A DNA stretch of 64,000 bases from contig NZ_JAHUWN010000009.1 in the NCBI RefSeq assembly GCF_019219025.1, positions 124,001-188,000 on the forward strand, read 5' to 3'. The position numbers and the translations under genes were made by a program. How positions within the stretch are numbered: position 1 is the stretch's first letter; every line of letters starts with the position of its first letter. The DNA comes from Bacillus sp. sid0103. Lineage in GTDB: Bacteria > Bacillota > Bacilli > Bacillales_B > DSM-18226. The notes below the pieces were generated by a model. The model searched no databases. It was not told the DNA's origin and saw nothing but the letters and a program-made list of their open reading frames with translations. This document shows positions 47,047 through 56,083 of the stretch, one piece after another.

Positions 47047-47116
47047 ATGAACTATTTACTTTGACAACGAAATTTATTTTAGCAAGAAACAAATAATTAT
47101 TCAATAGTTTTTTTCA

Positions 47117-47148
47117 AACAAAAAGAGAGGCATGCCTCTCTCTTTACC
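47117..47148 (-). terminator. Terminator after thrS
   Basis: AAAGAGAGAGGCATGCCTCTCTTTTT: palindrome with a T-run on the minus strand. Confidence 0.85.
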
Positions 47149-47149
47149 A

Positions 47150-49084
47150 TTATCCTCTTTTTACTTCAGCAGCCAACTCAGTGATAAACTCTGAGAATGG
47201 CTTTGTTTCTGAGTTTTGTTCTCCATATTTGCGGACGTTGACAGCCTGATTTTCGACTTCTTTATCCCCAACAACTAGCATATATGGTATTTTTTGCATT
47301 TGTGCTTCGCGGATTTTATAACCGATTTTCTCATCACGGCCATCCAATTCGACACGGAAACCTTCACTTTGAAGCTGTTCCTGTACTTGCTTAGCATAAT
47401 CATAGTGTACATCAGGTGAAACTGGAATTACCTGCACTTGTACCGGAGCGAGCCAAGTAGGGAAAGCACCTTTATATTCTTCAATTAAGAAGGCAACAAA
47501 ACGTTCCATTGTCGATACAACACCACGGTGAATAACGACTGGACGATGCTGTTTGCCGTCCTCACCAACATATGTTAAATCAAAACGTTCTGGTAATAAG
47601 AAGTCTAATTGGACAGTGGAAAGTGTTTCATCTTTTCCTAAGGCTGTCTTCACTTGAACATCAAGTTTAGGACCGTAGAAGGCCGCTTCTCCTTCTGCCT
47701 CATAATAGTTAAGTCCTAGATCATCCATGGCATCCTTAAGCATACCTTGTGCTTTTTCCCACATAGCATCATCGTCAAAATACTTTTCAGTATCTTGTGG
47801 ATCGCGGTATGAAAGGCGGAAGGAATAGTCATTAATATCAAAGTCTTTATATACCGCTAAAATGAGGTTTACAACCCGTTTGAATTCATCTTTAATTTGG
47901 TCAGGACGAACAAAGATATGTGCATCATTTAGAGTCATTCCCCGGACACGCTGTAGTCCTGAAAGTGCACCAGACATCTCATAACGATGCATTGTTCCAA
48001 GTTCAGCAATCCGAATCGGAAGCTCGCGATAGCTATGAATGCTGTTTTTGTAAACCATCATGTGATGCGGGCAGTTCATTGGACGAAGTACTAATTGTTC
48101 ATTGTCCATATCCATGACAGGGAACATATCTTCCTGATAATGATCCCAGTGACCTGAAGTCTTATATAAATCTACACTCCCCATTATTGGAGTGTAAACA
48201 TGGTCATAACCAAGACGCTGTTCTTTATCTACAATGTACCGTTCAACCACCCGGCGAATAGTTGCGCCCTTTGGAAGCCATAACGGTAAACCTTGACCTA
48301 CTAATTGGTTACTTGTGAAGAGGTTCAACTCTTTACCAATTTTACGATGGTCACGCTCTTTCGCTTCTTCAAGCAAGCGGAGGTGTTCTGCTAAGTCTTC
48401 TTTCTTGAAGAAGGCAGTACCATAAATACGTTGAAGCATTTTATTATTACTGTCCCCTCGCCAATATGCACCGGCGATACTCAATAGTTTAAACTCCTTG
48501 ATTTTACCAGTTGATGGAACATGAACACCACGGCAAAGGTCAAAAAATTCACCCTGTTCATAAATTGTCACAGTTTCTTCATCTGGAATCGCTTCAATTA
48601 ATTCCAGCTTATATGGGTCGCCTGCTTCTTTAAATACCTGTACTGCTTCAGAACGGCTGACTTCTTTGCGAACAATCTCAAGATTTTCATTAACGATTTT
48701 TGCCATTTCTTTTTCAATTTTAGGAAGGTCTTCAGGAGTAATGGACACCTCAAGGTCGATATCATAATAAAACCCACCTTCGATGACAGGACCGACACCC
48801 AAATTCACATTCGGATATAGCCTTTTAATCGCTTGTGCCATTAGATGTGCTGTACTGTGACGTAAAATCTCTAATGCATCATTGGAATCTGGGACGACGA
48901 TTTCTATTGAACCGTCTTCATTAATTGGACGGCGAAGATCATACAATTGACCGTTCCATTTGCCGGCAATCGCCTTTTTCTTTAGGCCCGGGCTGATAGA
49001 TGCGGCAATATCTTCCGTTGTTGTTCCTTGTGGGAACTCCTTTACTGCCCCATCTGGAAACGAAATCTTAACAACGTCTGACAT
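47150..49084 (-). CDS. thrS: Threonyl-tRNA synthetase
   Basis: 644 aa. It has a TGS domain at the N-terminus, an editing domain with [16 protein letters not shown], and a class II core with the zinc-ligand Cys in [13 protein letters not shown], motif 2 [21 protein letters not shown] (in parts), and motif 3 [21 protein letters not shown]-terminal anticodon domain follows. I chose ATG 49084 with AAAGGAGG; upstream frame is T-box leader. Confidence 0.97.
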   Translation of the reverse strand: MSDVVKISFPDGAVKEFPQGTTTEDIAASISPGLKKKAIAGKWNGQLYDLRRPINEDGSIEIVVPDSNDALEILRHSTAHLMAQAIKRLYPNVNLGVGPVIEGGFYYDIDLEVSITPEDLPKIEKEMAKIVNENLEIVRKEVSRSEAVQVFKEAGDPYKLELIEAIPDEETVTIYEQGEFFDLCRGVHVPSTGKIKEFKLLSIAGAYWRGDSNNKMLQRIYGTAFFKKEDLAEHLRLLEEAKERDHRKIGKELNLFTSNQLVGQGLPLWLPKGATIRRVVERYIVDKEQRLGYDHVYTPIMGSVDLYKTSGHWDHYQEDMFPVMDMDNEQLVLRPMNCPHHMMVYKNSIHSYRELPIRIAELGTMHRYEMSGALSGLQRVRGMTLNDAHIFVRPDQIKDEFKRVVNLILAVYKDFDINDYSFRLSYRDPQDTEKYFDDDAMWEKAQGMLKDAMDDLGLNYYEAEGEAAFYGPKLDVQVKTALGKDETLSTVQLDFLLPERFDLTYVGEDGKQHRPVVIHRGVVSTMERFVAFLIEEYKGAFPTWLAPVQVQVIPVSPDVHYDYAKQVQEQLQSEGFRVELDGRDEKIGYKIREAQMQKIPYMLVVGDKEVENQAVNVRKYGEQNSETKPFSEFITELAAEVKRG

Positions 49085-49149
49085 GGTAATTCCTCCTTTG
49101 TAATTAAGCGTTTTCGGGTCTTTTTTTCCAAAAAAATTCGCTTTTAAAA

Positions 49150-49420
49150 AAATAAAAAAACCCGTCCCTGGAAAAGGGACGAGTTTTGATAAACACGTGG
49201 TTCCACCCAATTTTTCATTTCCAAATGATGACACATTGAAAATGACTTTGGTCTGTTAACGGTCGAGTGCCGTCAACAATTACTTACTTCATGAAAATAT
49301 GAAGTGTTCACTGTTGAAGTTTAAAGGTGGTAAGTATAATTTTCGTGTTAGGAGGCTTTCAGCCATGTCCTCCCTCTCTAGAAACCGTAAAAAATACTGT
49401 TATCCTTATCATTACTTTTA
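49150..49420 (-). ncRNA. T-box leader of thrS
   Basis: Minus strand: an upstream stem I region with GGAGGACATGG ... CCTCC and a candidate threonine specifier near ATACTTACCACC (ACT or ACC, not settled by eye). The T-box TTGGGTGGAACCACG follows. The terminator is ACTCGTCCC / GGGACGGGT with a T-run. It fills the 49085-49515 gap with the promoter. Confidence 0.9.
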
Positions 49421-49442
49421 CTATGAATATACTATGTAGGTT

Positions 49443-49471
49443 ATTATAATGATTAATTTTTTAAAAATCAA
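49443..49471 (-). promoter_or_regulatory. Sigma-A promoter of thrS
   Basis: Minus strand TTGATT, 17-bp spacer, TATAAT. Confidence 0.7.
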
Positions 49472-49515
49472 GGGACAGAAACCTAATAAGACAAATTTTC
49501 TCACAATTCCTGATC

Positions 49516-50394
49516 CTAGGCATGGTTTTCCGAAGAATGTTGATTTTCCACCCATTTATTCACTTCTCGTAAAGCCTCAAATGATTTAATAGTTACTCTT
49601 TCTTCAAAGATGTTTTTAATTGTCCTTACTAATGGCTCGTCTGGGTCCGTTGTATACAAAAAAATCGTTGTTGGTGCAATGGATAACAATGGGGCAATCG
49701 ACGCCGAATCCACATAAACAGGATGATTAACCAATAACTTACGGTCAATCAATCTGGTTAATTCAGCTCTTTTCATTTCCACAAACTGATCATTATAAAA
49801 GGTGATTTCCTCATCAAACAGTAAATGCAGCACGTCCATTTTCGGTTCTCGCTTCAACAGGAACTCCCGGAGCATTTGCACAAATATTTGATATTCCTGT
49901 TCCAATTTATATTCATCAATGGCAATTTCAACATAACTTTCCAACGACTGGAGATATGGACGTAATCGAAACTTAAGAAATGAATCAAACGAAAAAGATA
50001 TATTATCTTGAAAAATATACTCAATAGCCGCCTTTATATTCGTTTCCTCATTTGAATCCCTCAAAAAAACAGAAAGATCTTCTCTCTGACCTTCGAGAAT
50101 AGAATAGATAATCTCGATAATTTCCTGTTGTTCTTCTATATCATCATAAAAATATTGATTTTTTAATATTTCTCTAAACCAGTCGTCACGCTTAATATTT
50201 GTAATAAATTCATAAAAAGCATGTTTAACAATGGAAGAGATTTCAATCGATAAAAAACTACCTACAATTTTTACTATATATCGATCTTCTATAAGAAGAA
50301 TAGGTTCTTTGTCATTAATATTTGGTAAGTACTTCAGCAAGTGGTAATAATATTTTTCTGCATCCATCTTGCTTTGGAAGATGATTTCCGCCAA
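49516..50394 (-). CDS. ytxC: Sporulation protein YtxC
   Basis: 292 aa, YtxC-like family; soluble and mostly helical with a conserved central stretch KFRLRPYLQSLESYVEIAID and EREPK-type linker. It has no recognisable catalytic motif. The TTG start at 50394 has AGGGGGG upstream. It lies between dnaI and thrS as in B. subtilis. Family members are annotated as sporulation-associated; the mechanism is unknown. Confidence 0.82.
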   Translation of the reverse strand: MAEIIFQSKMDAEKYYYHLLKYLPNINDKEPILLIEDRYIVKIVGSFLSIEISSIVKHAFYEFITNIKRDDWFREILKNQYFYDDIEEQQEIIEIIYSILEGQREDLSVFLRDSNEETNIKAAIEYIFQDNISFSFDSFLKFRLRPYLQSLESYVEIAIDEYKLEQEYQIFVQMLREFLLKREPKMDVLHLLFDEEITFYNDQFVEMKRAELTRLIDRKLLVNHPVYVDSASIAPLLSIAPTTIFLYTTDPDEPLVRTIKNIFEERVTIKSFEALREVNKWVENQHSSENHA

Positions 50395-50500
50395 CCAAAT
50401 CCCCCCTTTAAGCCAATCTTTGTATTAATATATATGGGGGACTTGGCTAAAATAGACGTTAGCTGGCAAATGCTTTTGTTTTTTACAGAAAAAAAGTGAA

Positions 50501-50536
50501 GAAAAAGGACTGCCGACCTGATATCGGCAATCCTTA
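50501..50536 (-). terminator. Terminator after dnaB-dnaI
   Basis: AAGGATTGCCGATAT / CAGGTCGGCAGTCCTTTTTC imperfect stem with a T-run on the minus strand. Confidence 0.8.
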
Positions 50537-50557
50537 TTACACTTTCTATGATTGTTA

Positions 50558-51484
50558 TTACCTTCTGTTCGGTCCTTCGACCATGACAGGCACACTCAAA
50601 GAACGAATTCGCTCCATGATTCGTCGTGCTTTCATTTTCTCTTCTTCGCCTCTTTGGCTGTAAGTTAAATGATGCTCTAACTCTGCAAAATTAAAGTTCG
50701 AAGTAAAAAATGTTGGCAGACTTTCAAGCATACGAAACTGTAAAATCGGCCCCAATACTTCGTCTCTAGTCCAACTTGAGACAGCTTCTGCACCGATATC
50801 ATCAAGCATTAAGATAGGTTCTTTTTTTAATGCTTCAATTTTTTCATTCAATGTAGAATCCGCAATCGATCCTTTCATCTCCCGTAACAATTCCGGAACA
50901 TAGACAATCATTGAAGAAATTTGTTTCTTTGCCAATTCATTGGCTATAGCCCCTAATAAATAAGACTTCCCTACACCAAATTTGCCGTATAGATAAAGGC
51001 CTTTTGGTTTATTTCCTGCCTCATAATTCATTAAGAACGTTGCGGCCTTATCTCCAGCATTGAGTCGACCTTCGTCCCCTTCAAACTCCTCAAATGAAGC
51101 ATTAAGTATGTCTCTAGGTACATATAAACTTTTGATCAACTTTTCATTTTTCTTCTTTTCGTCTGCCATAATTTTTCGAGGACATTGTTTATAAACAACA
51201 TCAATTGAATTCCGTGCTAAAAGCAGATCAGGATGATACCCTTTCATAAAATTAACGCAGCCTTCAAGGGATTCACATTTATTGCAATCCTTGCTCTGAT
51301 TGATATACTCGTAAAGTTTACTCATACTTTTATCAATCATTGCTTGGTCAATAGCACCTTGATGTTGGGCCATAAATGTTTTAACATCTGGATTTTGCAG
51401 GACTTGGTTGCGTTGTTGTTCATAGCGTTTTTGAAAACTTTCATTCGAAGCTAATCTGCTTAATGTTCTATTGATTCTCTCCAA
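50558..51484 (-). CDS. dnaI: Primosomal protein DnaI (helicase loader)
   Basis: 308 aa. The N-terminal DnaB-helicase-interaction domain contains a zinc site (DCNKCESLEGC ... HPDL). The AAA+ domain has Walker A LYGKFGVGKSYLLGA and Walker B PILMLDDIGAE. It loads the replicative helicase at oriC and restart sites with DnaB and DnaD. I chose TTG 51484 (MERINRTL) because AGGGGG is 8 nt upstream and it aligns with B. subtilis DnaI; GTG 51493 overlaps the ribosome binding site. It lies 12 nt after dnaB. Confidence 0.93.
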   Translation of the reverse strand: MERINRTLSRLASNESFQKRYEQQRNQVLQNPDVKTFMAQHQGAIDQAMIDKSMSKLYEYINQSKDCNKCESLEGCVNFMKGYHPDLLLARNSIDVVYKQCPRKIMADEKKKNEKLIKSLYVPRDILNASFEEFEGDEGRLNAGDKAATFLMNYEAGNKPKGLYLYGKFGVGKSYLLGAIANELAKKQISSMIVYVPELLREMKGSIADSTLNEKIEALKKEPILMLDDIGAEAVSSWTRDEVLGPILQFRMLESLPTFFTSNFNFAELEHHLTYSQRGEEEKMKARRIMERIRSLSVPVMVEGPNRR

Positions 51485-51496
51485 CTGTGACACCCC

Positions 51497-52891
51497 CTAT
51501 TTACGGAAAGCTTTTAATTTTTCTTCTATTGCACGTTTCTTTGCTTCAACATCATCGGTATTTTCCTGTGAGCGTTCATTGCTTGCTTCTTGTGTGCTCT
51601 CATCAAACCAATCGGGAATTAACTCTGTTCGAATAGGCTTTTTATTACTTGATCTTCCCGCTTTTTTACTTTCCTTATCCTTATGTGCATCATTCTTCGC
51701 GAGTTCCATTGCTTCCTTCACTGTTTTAACTTGCTTACTTGCCCAATGTCTAGCGATTGAGTCTACAAAGTTCTTGGTGAACCTCATGTCCGTTTTTCTC
51801 ATCGCCACATCAGTTAAGACATTTACAACACCTGGAGGGAGTTTATATTTAATCATGATTTCTTCTAATGTTTTCAAATTGGCATTTGAAGGTTCTACTC
51901 CACCTGAGAGTTCCTTAAAAACGATAAGTGGTGAGGTAGTTTCATAAAAGCGAATTAATTTTTCTTCCGGTGTTTTCGGTTCAGTTATTTGCGTTTGCAG
52001 AGCATGAGGCTGGGTACGGTTAATTAGACTGGGAAGTTGATCATAATTAACAAATTGATACCAGTCACGAGCCCCTTTTCTTAAGTCTTCGATATCTATT
52101 TCGTCATGTTCGTTAATCGCACCTAACATAAAATTTTTCATTTCGATTGGATCGATTTGATAAAGAAACGCAAGATTACTAATCACATTTTTCACTTTCG
52201 GTGTTAATGCCTTTTTCGGTACGAGCGATTCATTCAGCCCTGCTGTTAACATTTCAAAATCAAACGTATCCAAACCGATTTGGATTGGATTAGCTTCCGT
52301 TCTTCCGATAAACTGCTGATTTTTTTCCTCATGTAAATCTGCAGAAATGCCTTGAATATAGTCCATACTGCCAGGGGATGCTGAGGCAAACACATCCTGA
52401 AAGGCTTTAGTAACATCTACATACTCATCATCGCTTGGCTTTTGTTGGTCACTAAAAAAGCGTTTTAACCGAGAAAAATGATTTTTTCCGATTTTACGAT
52501 AAAGATAAATATTTAGCATCCCATCTAAAAAGAATTGTTCAGGACTAAGAGGAGGACGGAGTTCATATAAAAAGGATCGTCCTCCTTCATCTGTTTTGAC
52601 ACGCGTCTTTAATAACCCTATACCTTCTAGCTTTAATCTTGCTTCGTAGATGTCATTTAGGTTCAACTCTAAGAGATTCATCAATAAATGGTGTGTGGAA
52701 GACTCAGACCAAAGCCGATTTTCCTCTAACTCTGCCCAGAGTGTCATATATAAACTAAAGCAAGTCGAACCAATCAAGGGCTGATATAAAAACGTCAGCA
52801 CTTTACGGTCGTAATCATGCAGTAACCCATCAGCAGCTACGATATAACGATCGATAGGAAGAATTTCCTGCCAATGCTGCGCCACATTCAT
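51497..52891 (-). CDS. dnaB: Replication initiation and membrane attachment protein DnaB
   Basis: 464 aa, the Bacillus-type DnaB (not the helicase). An N-terminal winged-helix DDBH1 region is followed by a DDBH2 domain (about 310-400) with LIRFYETTSPLIVFKELSGG and MIKYKLPPGVVNVLTDVAM. The basic/acidic tail contains KKAGRSSNKK. It remodels DNA and helps DnaI load helicase. It precedes dnaI and follows nrdR across a repeat-filled gap. Confidence 0.92.
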   Translation of the reverse strand: MNVAQHWQEILPIDRYIVAADGLLHDYDRKVLTFLYQPLIGSTCFSLYMTLWAELEENRLWSESSTHHLLMNLLELNLNDIYEARLKLEGIGLLKTRVKTDEGGRSFLYELRPPLSPEQFFLDGMLNIYLYRKIGKNHFSRLKRFFSDQQKPSDDEYVDVTKAFQDVFASASPGSMDYIQGISADLHEEKNQQFIGRTEANPIQIGLDTFDFEMLTAGLNESLVPKKALTPKVKNVISNLAFLYQIDPIEMKNFMLGAINEHDEIDIEDLRKGARDWYQFVNYDQLPSLINRTQPHALQTQITEPKTPEEKLIRFYETTSPLIVFKELSGGVEPSNANLKTLEEIMIKYKLPPGVVNVLTDVAMRKTDMRFTKNFVDSIARHWASKQVKTVKEAMELAKNDAHKDKESKKAGRSSNKKPIRTELIPDWFDESTQEASNERSQENTDDVEAKKRAIEEKLKAFRK

Positions 52892-52918
52892 TCAACCCTT
52901 TCTTTACCTTAAATAACT

Positions 52919-53092
52919 GTCCAGCGGGCCATACGCCGCTAAACAGGGCGCCTCCGCTTTTCCTATTTGTCTAGCTCCAGCGCCTAGGGGCTCGGGTCAT
53001 AAGCCAATCCGTCCTGAAGGTTAAAAAGCAACCTTCACGCCGGCTCGTCTTATGCCTGTCGCCCCTGAGCAGGCGCTTCCGCTTTCCTCAGT
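52919..53092. repeat. GC-rich dispersed intergenic repeat (longest copy)
   Basis: Contains AAACAGGGCGCCTCCGCTTTTC, then TGTCTAGCTCCAGCGCC, GGGGCTCGGGTCATAAGCC, and CTTATGCCTGTCGCCCCTGA closing with GCGCTTCCGCTTTCC. It is two elements head to tail; the second is the reverse complement type of 43008-43127. Confidence 0.88.
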
Positions 53093-53127
53093 AAAAAGAG
53101 CCAAAGACCACAATCCTCTTTAGCTCC

Positions 53128-53589
53128 TTAAGATTTTTCTTTTTTTATTAATTCTTTTAATTCATTAATGAAAACATTGATATCTTTAAATTGACGATAA
53201 ACCGACGCGAATCTGACATAGGCAACTTCGTCTACATGTGCGAGCCTGTCCATTACCATTTCACCTATTGCTTCACTTTTTATTTCTGAAATACCTTGAC
53301 TGCGCAGATCTTTTTCAACACCGTGGGTTATATCTTCTAATTCCTTTAAAGCCACGGGGCGCTTCTCACATGCTTTAATCAAGCCGCGTAATATTTTATC
53401 ACGGCTAAACTCTTCTCTGGTACCTTCTTTTTTGACTACAATCAACGGGATTTCTTCAATCTTCTCAAACGTAGTAAAACGATACCCACATTCTTCGCAT
53501 TCGCGTCTCCTGCGTGTGGCCCGACCTTCATCAACAGGTCGAGAATCAAGGACACGTGTTCCATAATTTTGACAAGAAGGACATTTCAT
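53128..53589 (-). CDS. nrdR: Transcriptional repressor NrdR
   Basis: 153 aa. An N-terminal zinc ribbon ([18 protein letters not shown] ... [15 protein letters not shown]) is followed by an ATP-cone ([20 protein letters not shown]). NrdR represses ribonucleotide reductase genes in response to bound adenine nucleotides. The ATG at 53589 has GGAG 9 nt upstream. It lies between dnaB and speD as in Bacillus. Confidence 0.95.
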   Translation of the reverse strand: MKCPSCQNYGTRVLDSRPVDEGRATRRRRECEECGYRFTTFEKIEEIPLIVVKKEGTREEFSRDKILRGLIKACEKRPVALKELEDITHGVEKDLRSQGISEIKSEAIGEMVMDRLAHVDEVAYVRFASVYRQFKDINVFINELKELIKKEKS

Positions 53590-53677
53590 TGTAATCAACT
53601 CCAAATTCTACACTGTAACTTCCGGACAAACGCTTACTTTCATCTTATAAAAAAGAATATCTTTATACAAGTAAGTA

Positions 53678-54073
53678 TTAGGAGTTTTTTATTCCTACGA
53701 ATGTATGTAATTGATTAATTCGTTCGTAATAAGAATTAATCCGCTTTTTTAAAGCAGGATAAGTGCCCAGTAAGGAAAATCTTTCTGATGATATATTAAA
53801 GTCTACAGCTGTTTCCATTGGTTTTACAGCAACAATCGTAATAATCAAGAAACAGCGGATTGGTTTATTGATTTCAACAGCAATTTCTCCATGTTCTTTC
53901 GAAACGGTAGTTACCTGGCAATCGGCATCATCACGAAATAACTTTTCAACTGATTCAAATACTTGATTAAACTTCGCCTTATAATAATGCGTTTTTAAAG
54001 AATCATCTGCAATTCGATCTGAAGTCTCAATTTGCTGTTTAAAACGGACAAATATGTTTCCTAACATAGCCAT
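53678..54073 (-). CDS. Conserved small cytosolic protein of unknown function
   Basis: 131 aa, no signal or membrane segment. It starts MAMLGNIFVRFKQQIETSDR and continues with a predicted beta-rich region VTTVSKEHGEIAVEINKP, CFLIITIVAVKPMETAVDFN. The ATG at 54073 is preceded by GGGGAGG at 5-7 nt. It lies between speD and nrdR. I recall no confident family and assign no function. Confidence 0.75.
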   Translation of the reverse strand: MAMLGNIFVRFKQQIETSDRIADDSLKTHYYKAKFNQVFESVEKLFRDDADCQVTTVSKEHGEIAVEINKPIRCFLIITIVAVKPMETAVDFNISSERFSLLGTYPALKKRINSYYERINQLHTFVGIKNS

Positions 54074-54129
54074 AATATTCCTCCCCTTATACCCTTTGGT
54101 CTTATTGTACAACATTTTCGTACAAAATA

Positions 54130-54161
54130 TAAAAAGAGGTGTATTTCAGATACACCTCTTC
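54130..54161 (-). terminator. Terminator after speD
   Basis: AAGAGGTGTATC / GATACACCTCTT perfect stem with TTTTTA on the minus strand. Confidence 0.9.
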
Positions 54162-54182
54162 ACTAAATTATTTTTATTAGGA

Positions 54183-54557
54183 TTATAAAACCTTTGCCTG
54201 TTTGACATGAACAGGACCCATGCCACGTGGAATTTCAATATTTTCACGTGTTTGTGCATTTAATGCCTCAGCAATGTAATCTGCTGCAACATTAGGATTT
54301 AAATCGCCGCAAGTATAAACATCAATGCTCGCGTATCCATGTTCAGGGAAGCTGTGAATGGTTAGATGTGATTCGGAAATAATTACAACACCACTAACAC
54401 CTTGAGGAGCAAACTTATGAAATGCAACTTCACGGATTTCTGCACCAGACTTAAGGGCTGCTTCAACAAAAGTCGTTTCAATAAAATTCATATCATTCAA
54501 TTTTTCAAAGTCGCATCCCCATAATTCAGAGATTACGTGACGTCCCATTGTTTCCAT
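54183..54557 (-). CDS. speD: S-adenosylmethionine decarboxylase proenzyme
   Basis: 124 aa class 1B enzyme. The self-cleavage site is Glu-Ser in [16 protein letters not shown]; the Ser becomes the pyruvoyl group. Catalytic His and Cys follow in this motif and in [10 protein letters not shown]. It makes decarboxylated SAM for spermidine synthesis. I chose the ATG at 54557: the GGGGG site lies 10 nt upstream and Ser falls at position 63 as in the family. An ATG two codons earlier is only 4 nt from the site. A structured leader precedes it. Confidence 0.94.
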   Translation of the reverse strand: METMGRHVISELWGCDFEKLNDMNFIETTFVEAALKSGAEIREVAFHKFAPQGVSGVVIISESHLTIHSFPEHGYASIDVYTCGDLNPNVAADYIAEALNAQTRENIEIPRGMGPVHVKQAKVL

Positions 54558-54566
54558 ATTCATTTT

Positions 54567-54702
54567 TCCCCCTCTAACCTTTTATGTTCTTTCTTGAAAT
54601 CCTTTGTTGACGGTAACACGTAAGTACCACGGGGGAAAGTTAGTCCAGAGAGGTCCTAACCCTTTAAGTAATTAATTGCTACCTAATTTCAAGAAGTTCA
54701 CG
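54567..54702 (-). promoter_or_regulatory. Structured 5' leader of speD (candidate riboregulator)
   Basis: TTCTTGAAAT (54591-54600) and ATTTCAAGAA (54686-54695) are exact 10-bp complements enclosing about 85 nt with a second hairpin GGTACTTACGTGTTACC. TTTCCCCC (minus strand, 54631-54638) is an exact complement of GGGGGAAA at the ribosome binding site (54565-54572). This suggests RBS sequestration. I recognise no known riboswitch class. The other part of the 54564-54886 gap is the promoter and the gapB terminator. Confidence 0.6.
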
Positions 54703-54708
54703 ATGACT

Positions 54709-54737
54709 AGTATACTTTGTTTATATTTTTTTTGCAA
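54709..54737 (-). promoter_or_regulatory. Sigma-A promoter of speD
   Basis: Minus strand TTGCAA, 17-bp spacer, TATACT. Confidence 0.75.
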
Positions 54738-54854
54738 CCTATCAATATAAAAAACTTAATTCGTTAATTTTGTAATACTTCTGTTTTACAGAGCCTAGTT
54801 TTAAAATCAACAAAGCTATTTTATGCCGATTGTTCCAAAAGGTCACAAATCAGC

Positions 54855-54889
54855 ACAAAAAAAAGGCTGTCTATCGACAGCTTTTTTTA
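54855..54889 (-). terminator. Terminator after gapB
   Basis: AAAGCTGTCGATAGACAGCCTTTTTTTT stem-loop overlapping the gapB stop region. Confidence 0.85.
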
Positions 54890-55918
54890 ACTAACTTTTA
54901 TCTGAGAGGATTTTGCGATTTCTTGAGCAACTAACAAAGTGAGATCAACAACTCGTGATGAATATCCCCACTCATTATCATACCAGGCCAAAACTTTTAC
55001 CTTTCTAGTCCCCATCACCATTGTAGAAAGACCATCAATGATAGCAGAATGCTCATTCGTATTAAAATCAACAGATACTAACGGTTCCATCGTTAAATCC
55101 AATATGCCCTTCAATGGACCATCGGATGCTTCAATAAAGGCATTATTGACTTCATCGACCGTTACATCTTGCTTAAGATCAACGACTAAATCAACAAGTG
55201 ATACGTTTGGTGTAGGTACACGAAGTGACATGCCATGTAATTTCCCTTTTAGGTGCGGTAATACTAAAGAAATTGCTTTAGCTGCTCCTGTTGTCGTTGG
55301 AATGATAGACTGTCCACATGCACGAGCCCTCCGTAAATCTTTGTGAGGATTATCAATATTTTTTTGATCATTGGTATAAGCATGAATCGTTGTCATTAAT
55401 CCGCTTTCAATTCCAAATTTCTCGTCTAATACCTTTGCAACAGGTGCCAGGCAGTTAGTTGTACATGATGCATTGGAGATAATGTCATGATAATGAACAT
55501 CAAGCATTTCCTCATTAACACCCATTACAATGGTAACATCCTCATTTTTCCCTGGTGCTGTTAAGATCACTTTCTTTGCTCCTGCCTCTAAGTGCAGTGC
55601 TGCCGCTTCACGGGCATTAAATTTTCCTGTTGCTTCTATAACAATCTCAACCCCGAGTGCTCTCCATGGTAGTTCCTCTGGGTTGCGGCTACTTAATAAT
55701 TTAATCCTTTTTCCATTTACAAGCAGCTCATCATCTAATGGGATAACTTCTCCCTGGAATGGTCCATGATTTGTATCATATTTAAGTAAATGTGCTAATG
55801 TTTCTGCAGGATAACTTGCGTTTATAGCCACAACATCCAATTTATTTTCAAGGATCGCTTTCCTAAAAACCATCCTTCCAATTCTCCCAAATCCATTAAT
55901 TGCAACTTTTGTCTTCAT
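54887..55918 (-). CDS. gapB: NADP-dependent glyceraldehyde-3-phosphate dehydrogenase GapB
   Basis: 343 aa. Rossmann motif INGFGRIGRMVFRKA and catalytic Cys in ISNASCTTNCLAPV. The second-strand sequence INASYPAETLAHLLKYD is the GapB type that accepts NADP, unlike the glycolytic GapA. It runs gluconeogenesis under glycolysis-free conditions. A CcpN-type operator overlaps its promoter region, in agreement with glucose repression in B. subtilis. Confidence 0.95.
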   Translation of the reverse strand: MKTKVAINGFGRIGRMVFRKAILENKLDVVAINASYPAETLAHLLKYDTNHGPFQGEVIPLDDELLVNGKRIKLLSSRNPEELPWRALGVEIVIEATGKFNAREAAALHLEAGAKKVILTAPGKNEDVTIVMGVNEEMLDVHYHDIISNASCTTNCLAPVAKVLDEKFGIESGLMTTIHAYTNDQKNIDNPHKDLRRARACGQSIIPTTTGAAKAISLVLPHLKGKLHGMSLRVPTPNVSLVDLVVDLKQDVTVDEVNNAFIEASDGPLKGILDLTMEPLVSVDFNTNEHSAIIDGLSTMVMGTRKVKVLAWYDNEWGYSSRVVDLTLLVAQEIAKSSQIKVS

Positions 55919-55936
55919 TTTGCAACCCCTTCCGCA

Positions 55937-55947
55937 TTAATGTCATA
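55937..55947 (-). promoter_or_regulatory. Second, weaker CcpN-like site of gapB
   Basis: Minus-strand TATGACATTAA agrees at 9 of 11 positions with the CcpN consensus TRTGHYATAYW. Confidence 0.4.
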
Positions 55948-55971
55948 CTTAATACTCGTACTGATGTAATT

Positions 55972-55982
55972 AGTATAACATA
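55972..55982 (-). promoter_or_regulatory. CcpN operator overlapping gapB -10
   Basis: Minus-strand TATGTTATACT matches the CcpN consensus TRTGHYATAYW at all 11 positions. The TATACT part could also be the -10 element. Confidence 0.7.
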
Positions 55983-56052
55983 TTTAGGTGCAATTGTGCT
56001 GAATAAAATGCGGATTTTTAAAATGTTTTATTATTTAGACAACTTGGTAACA

Positions 56053-56082
56053 TAAAAAAAGAGAAGGTGGCCCTTCTCTTCC
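56053..56082 (-). terminator. Terminator after coaE
   Basis: AAGAGAAGGGCCACCTTCTCTTTTTTT palindrome with a T-run on the minus strand. Confidence 0.85.
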
Positions 56083-56083
56083 A

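Noticed and set aside
46889..47104. 71-codon minus-strand frame upstream of infC
   Set aside because: It lies in the infC leader and attenuator, with no ribosome binding site or recognisable protein.
53093..53127. Possible nrdR terminator (AAAGAG ... CTCTTT)
   Set aside because: The stem is only six base pairs with a 15-nt loop; too weak to call.
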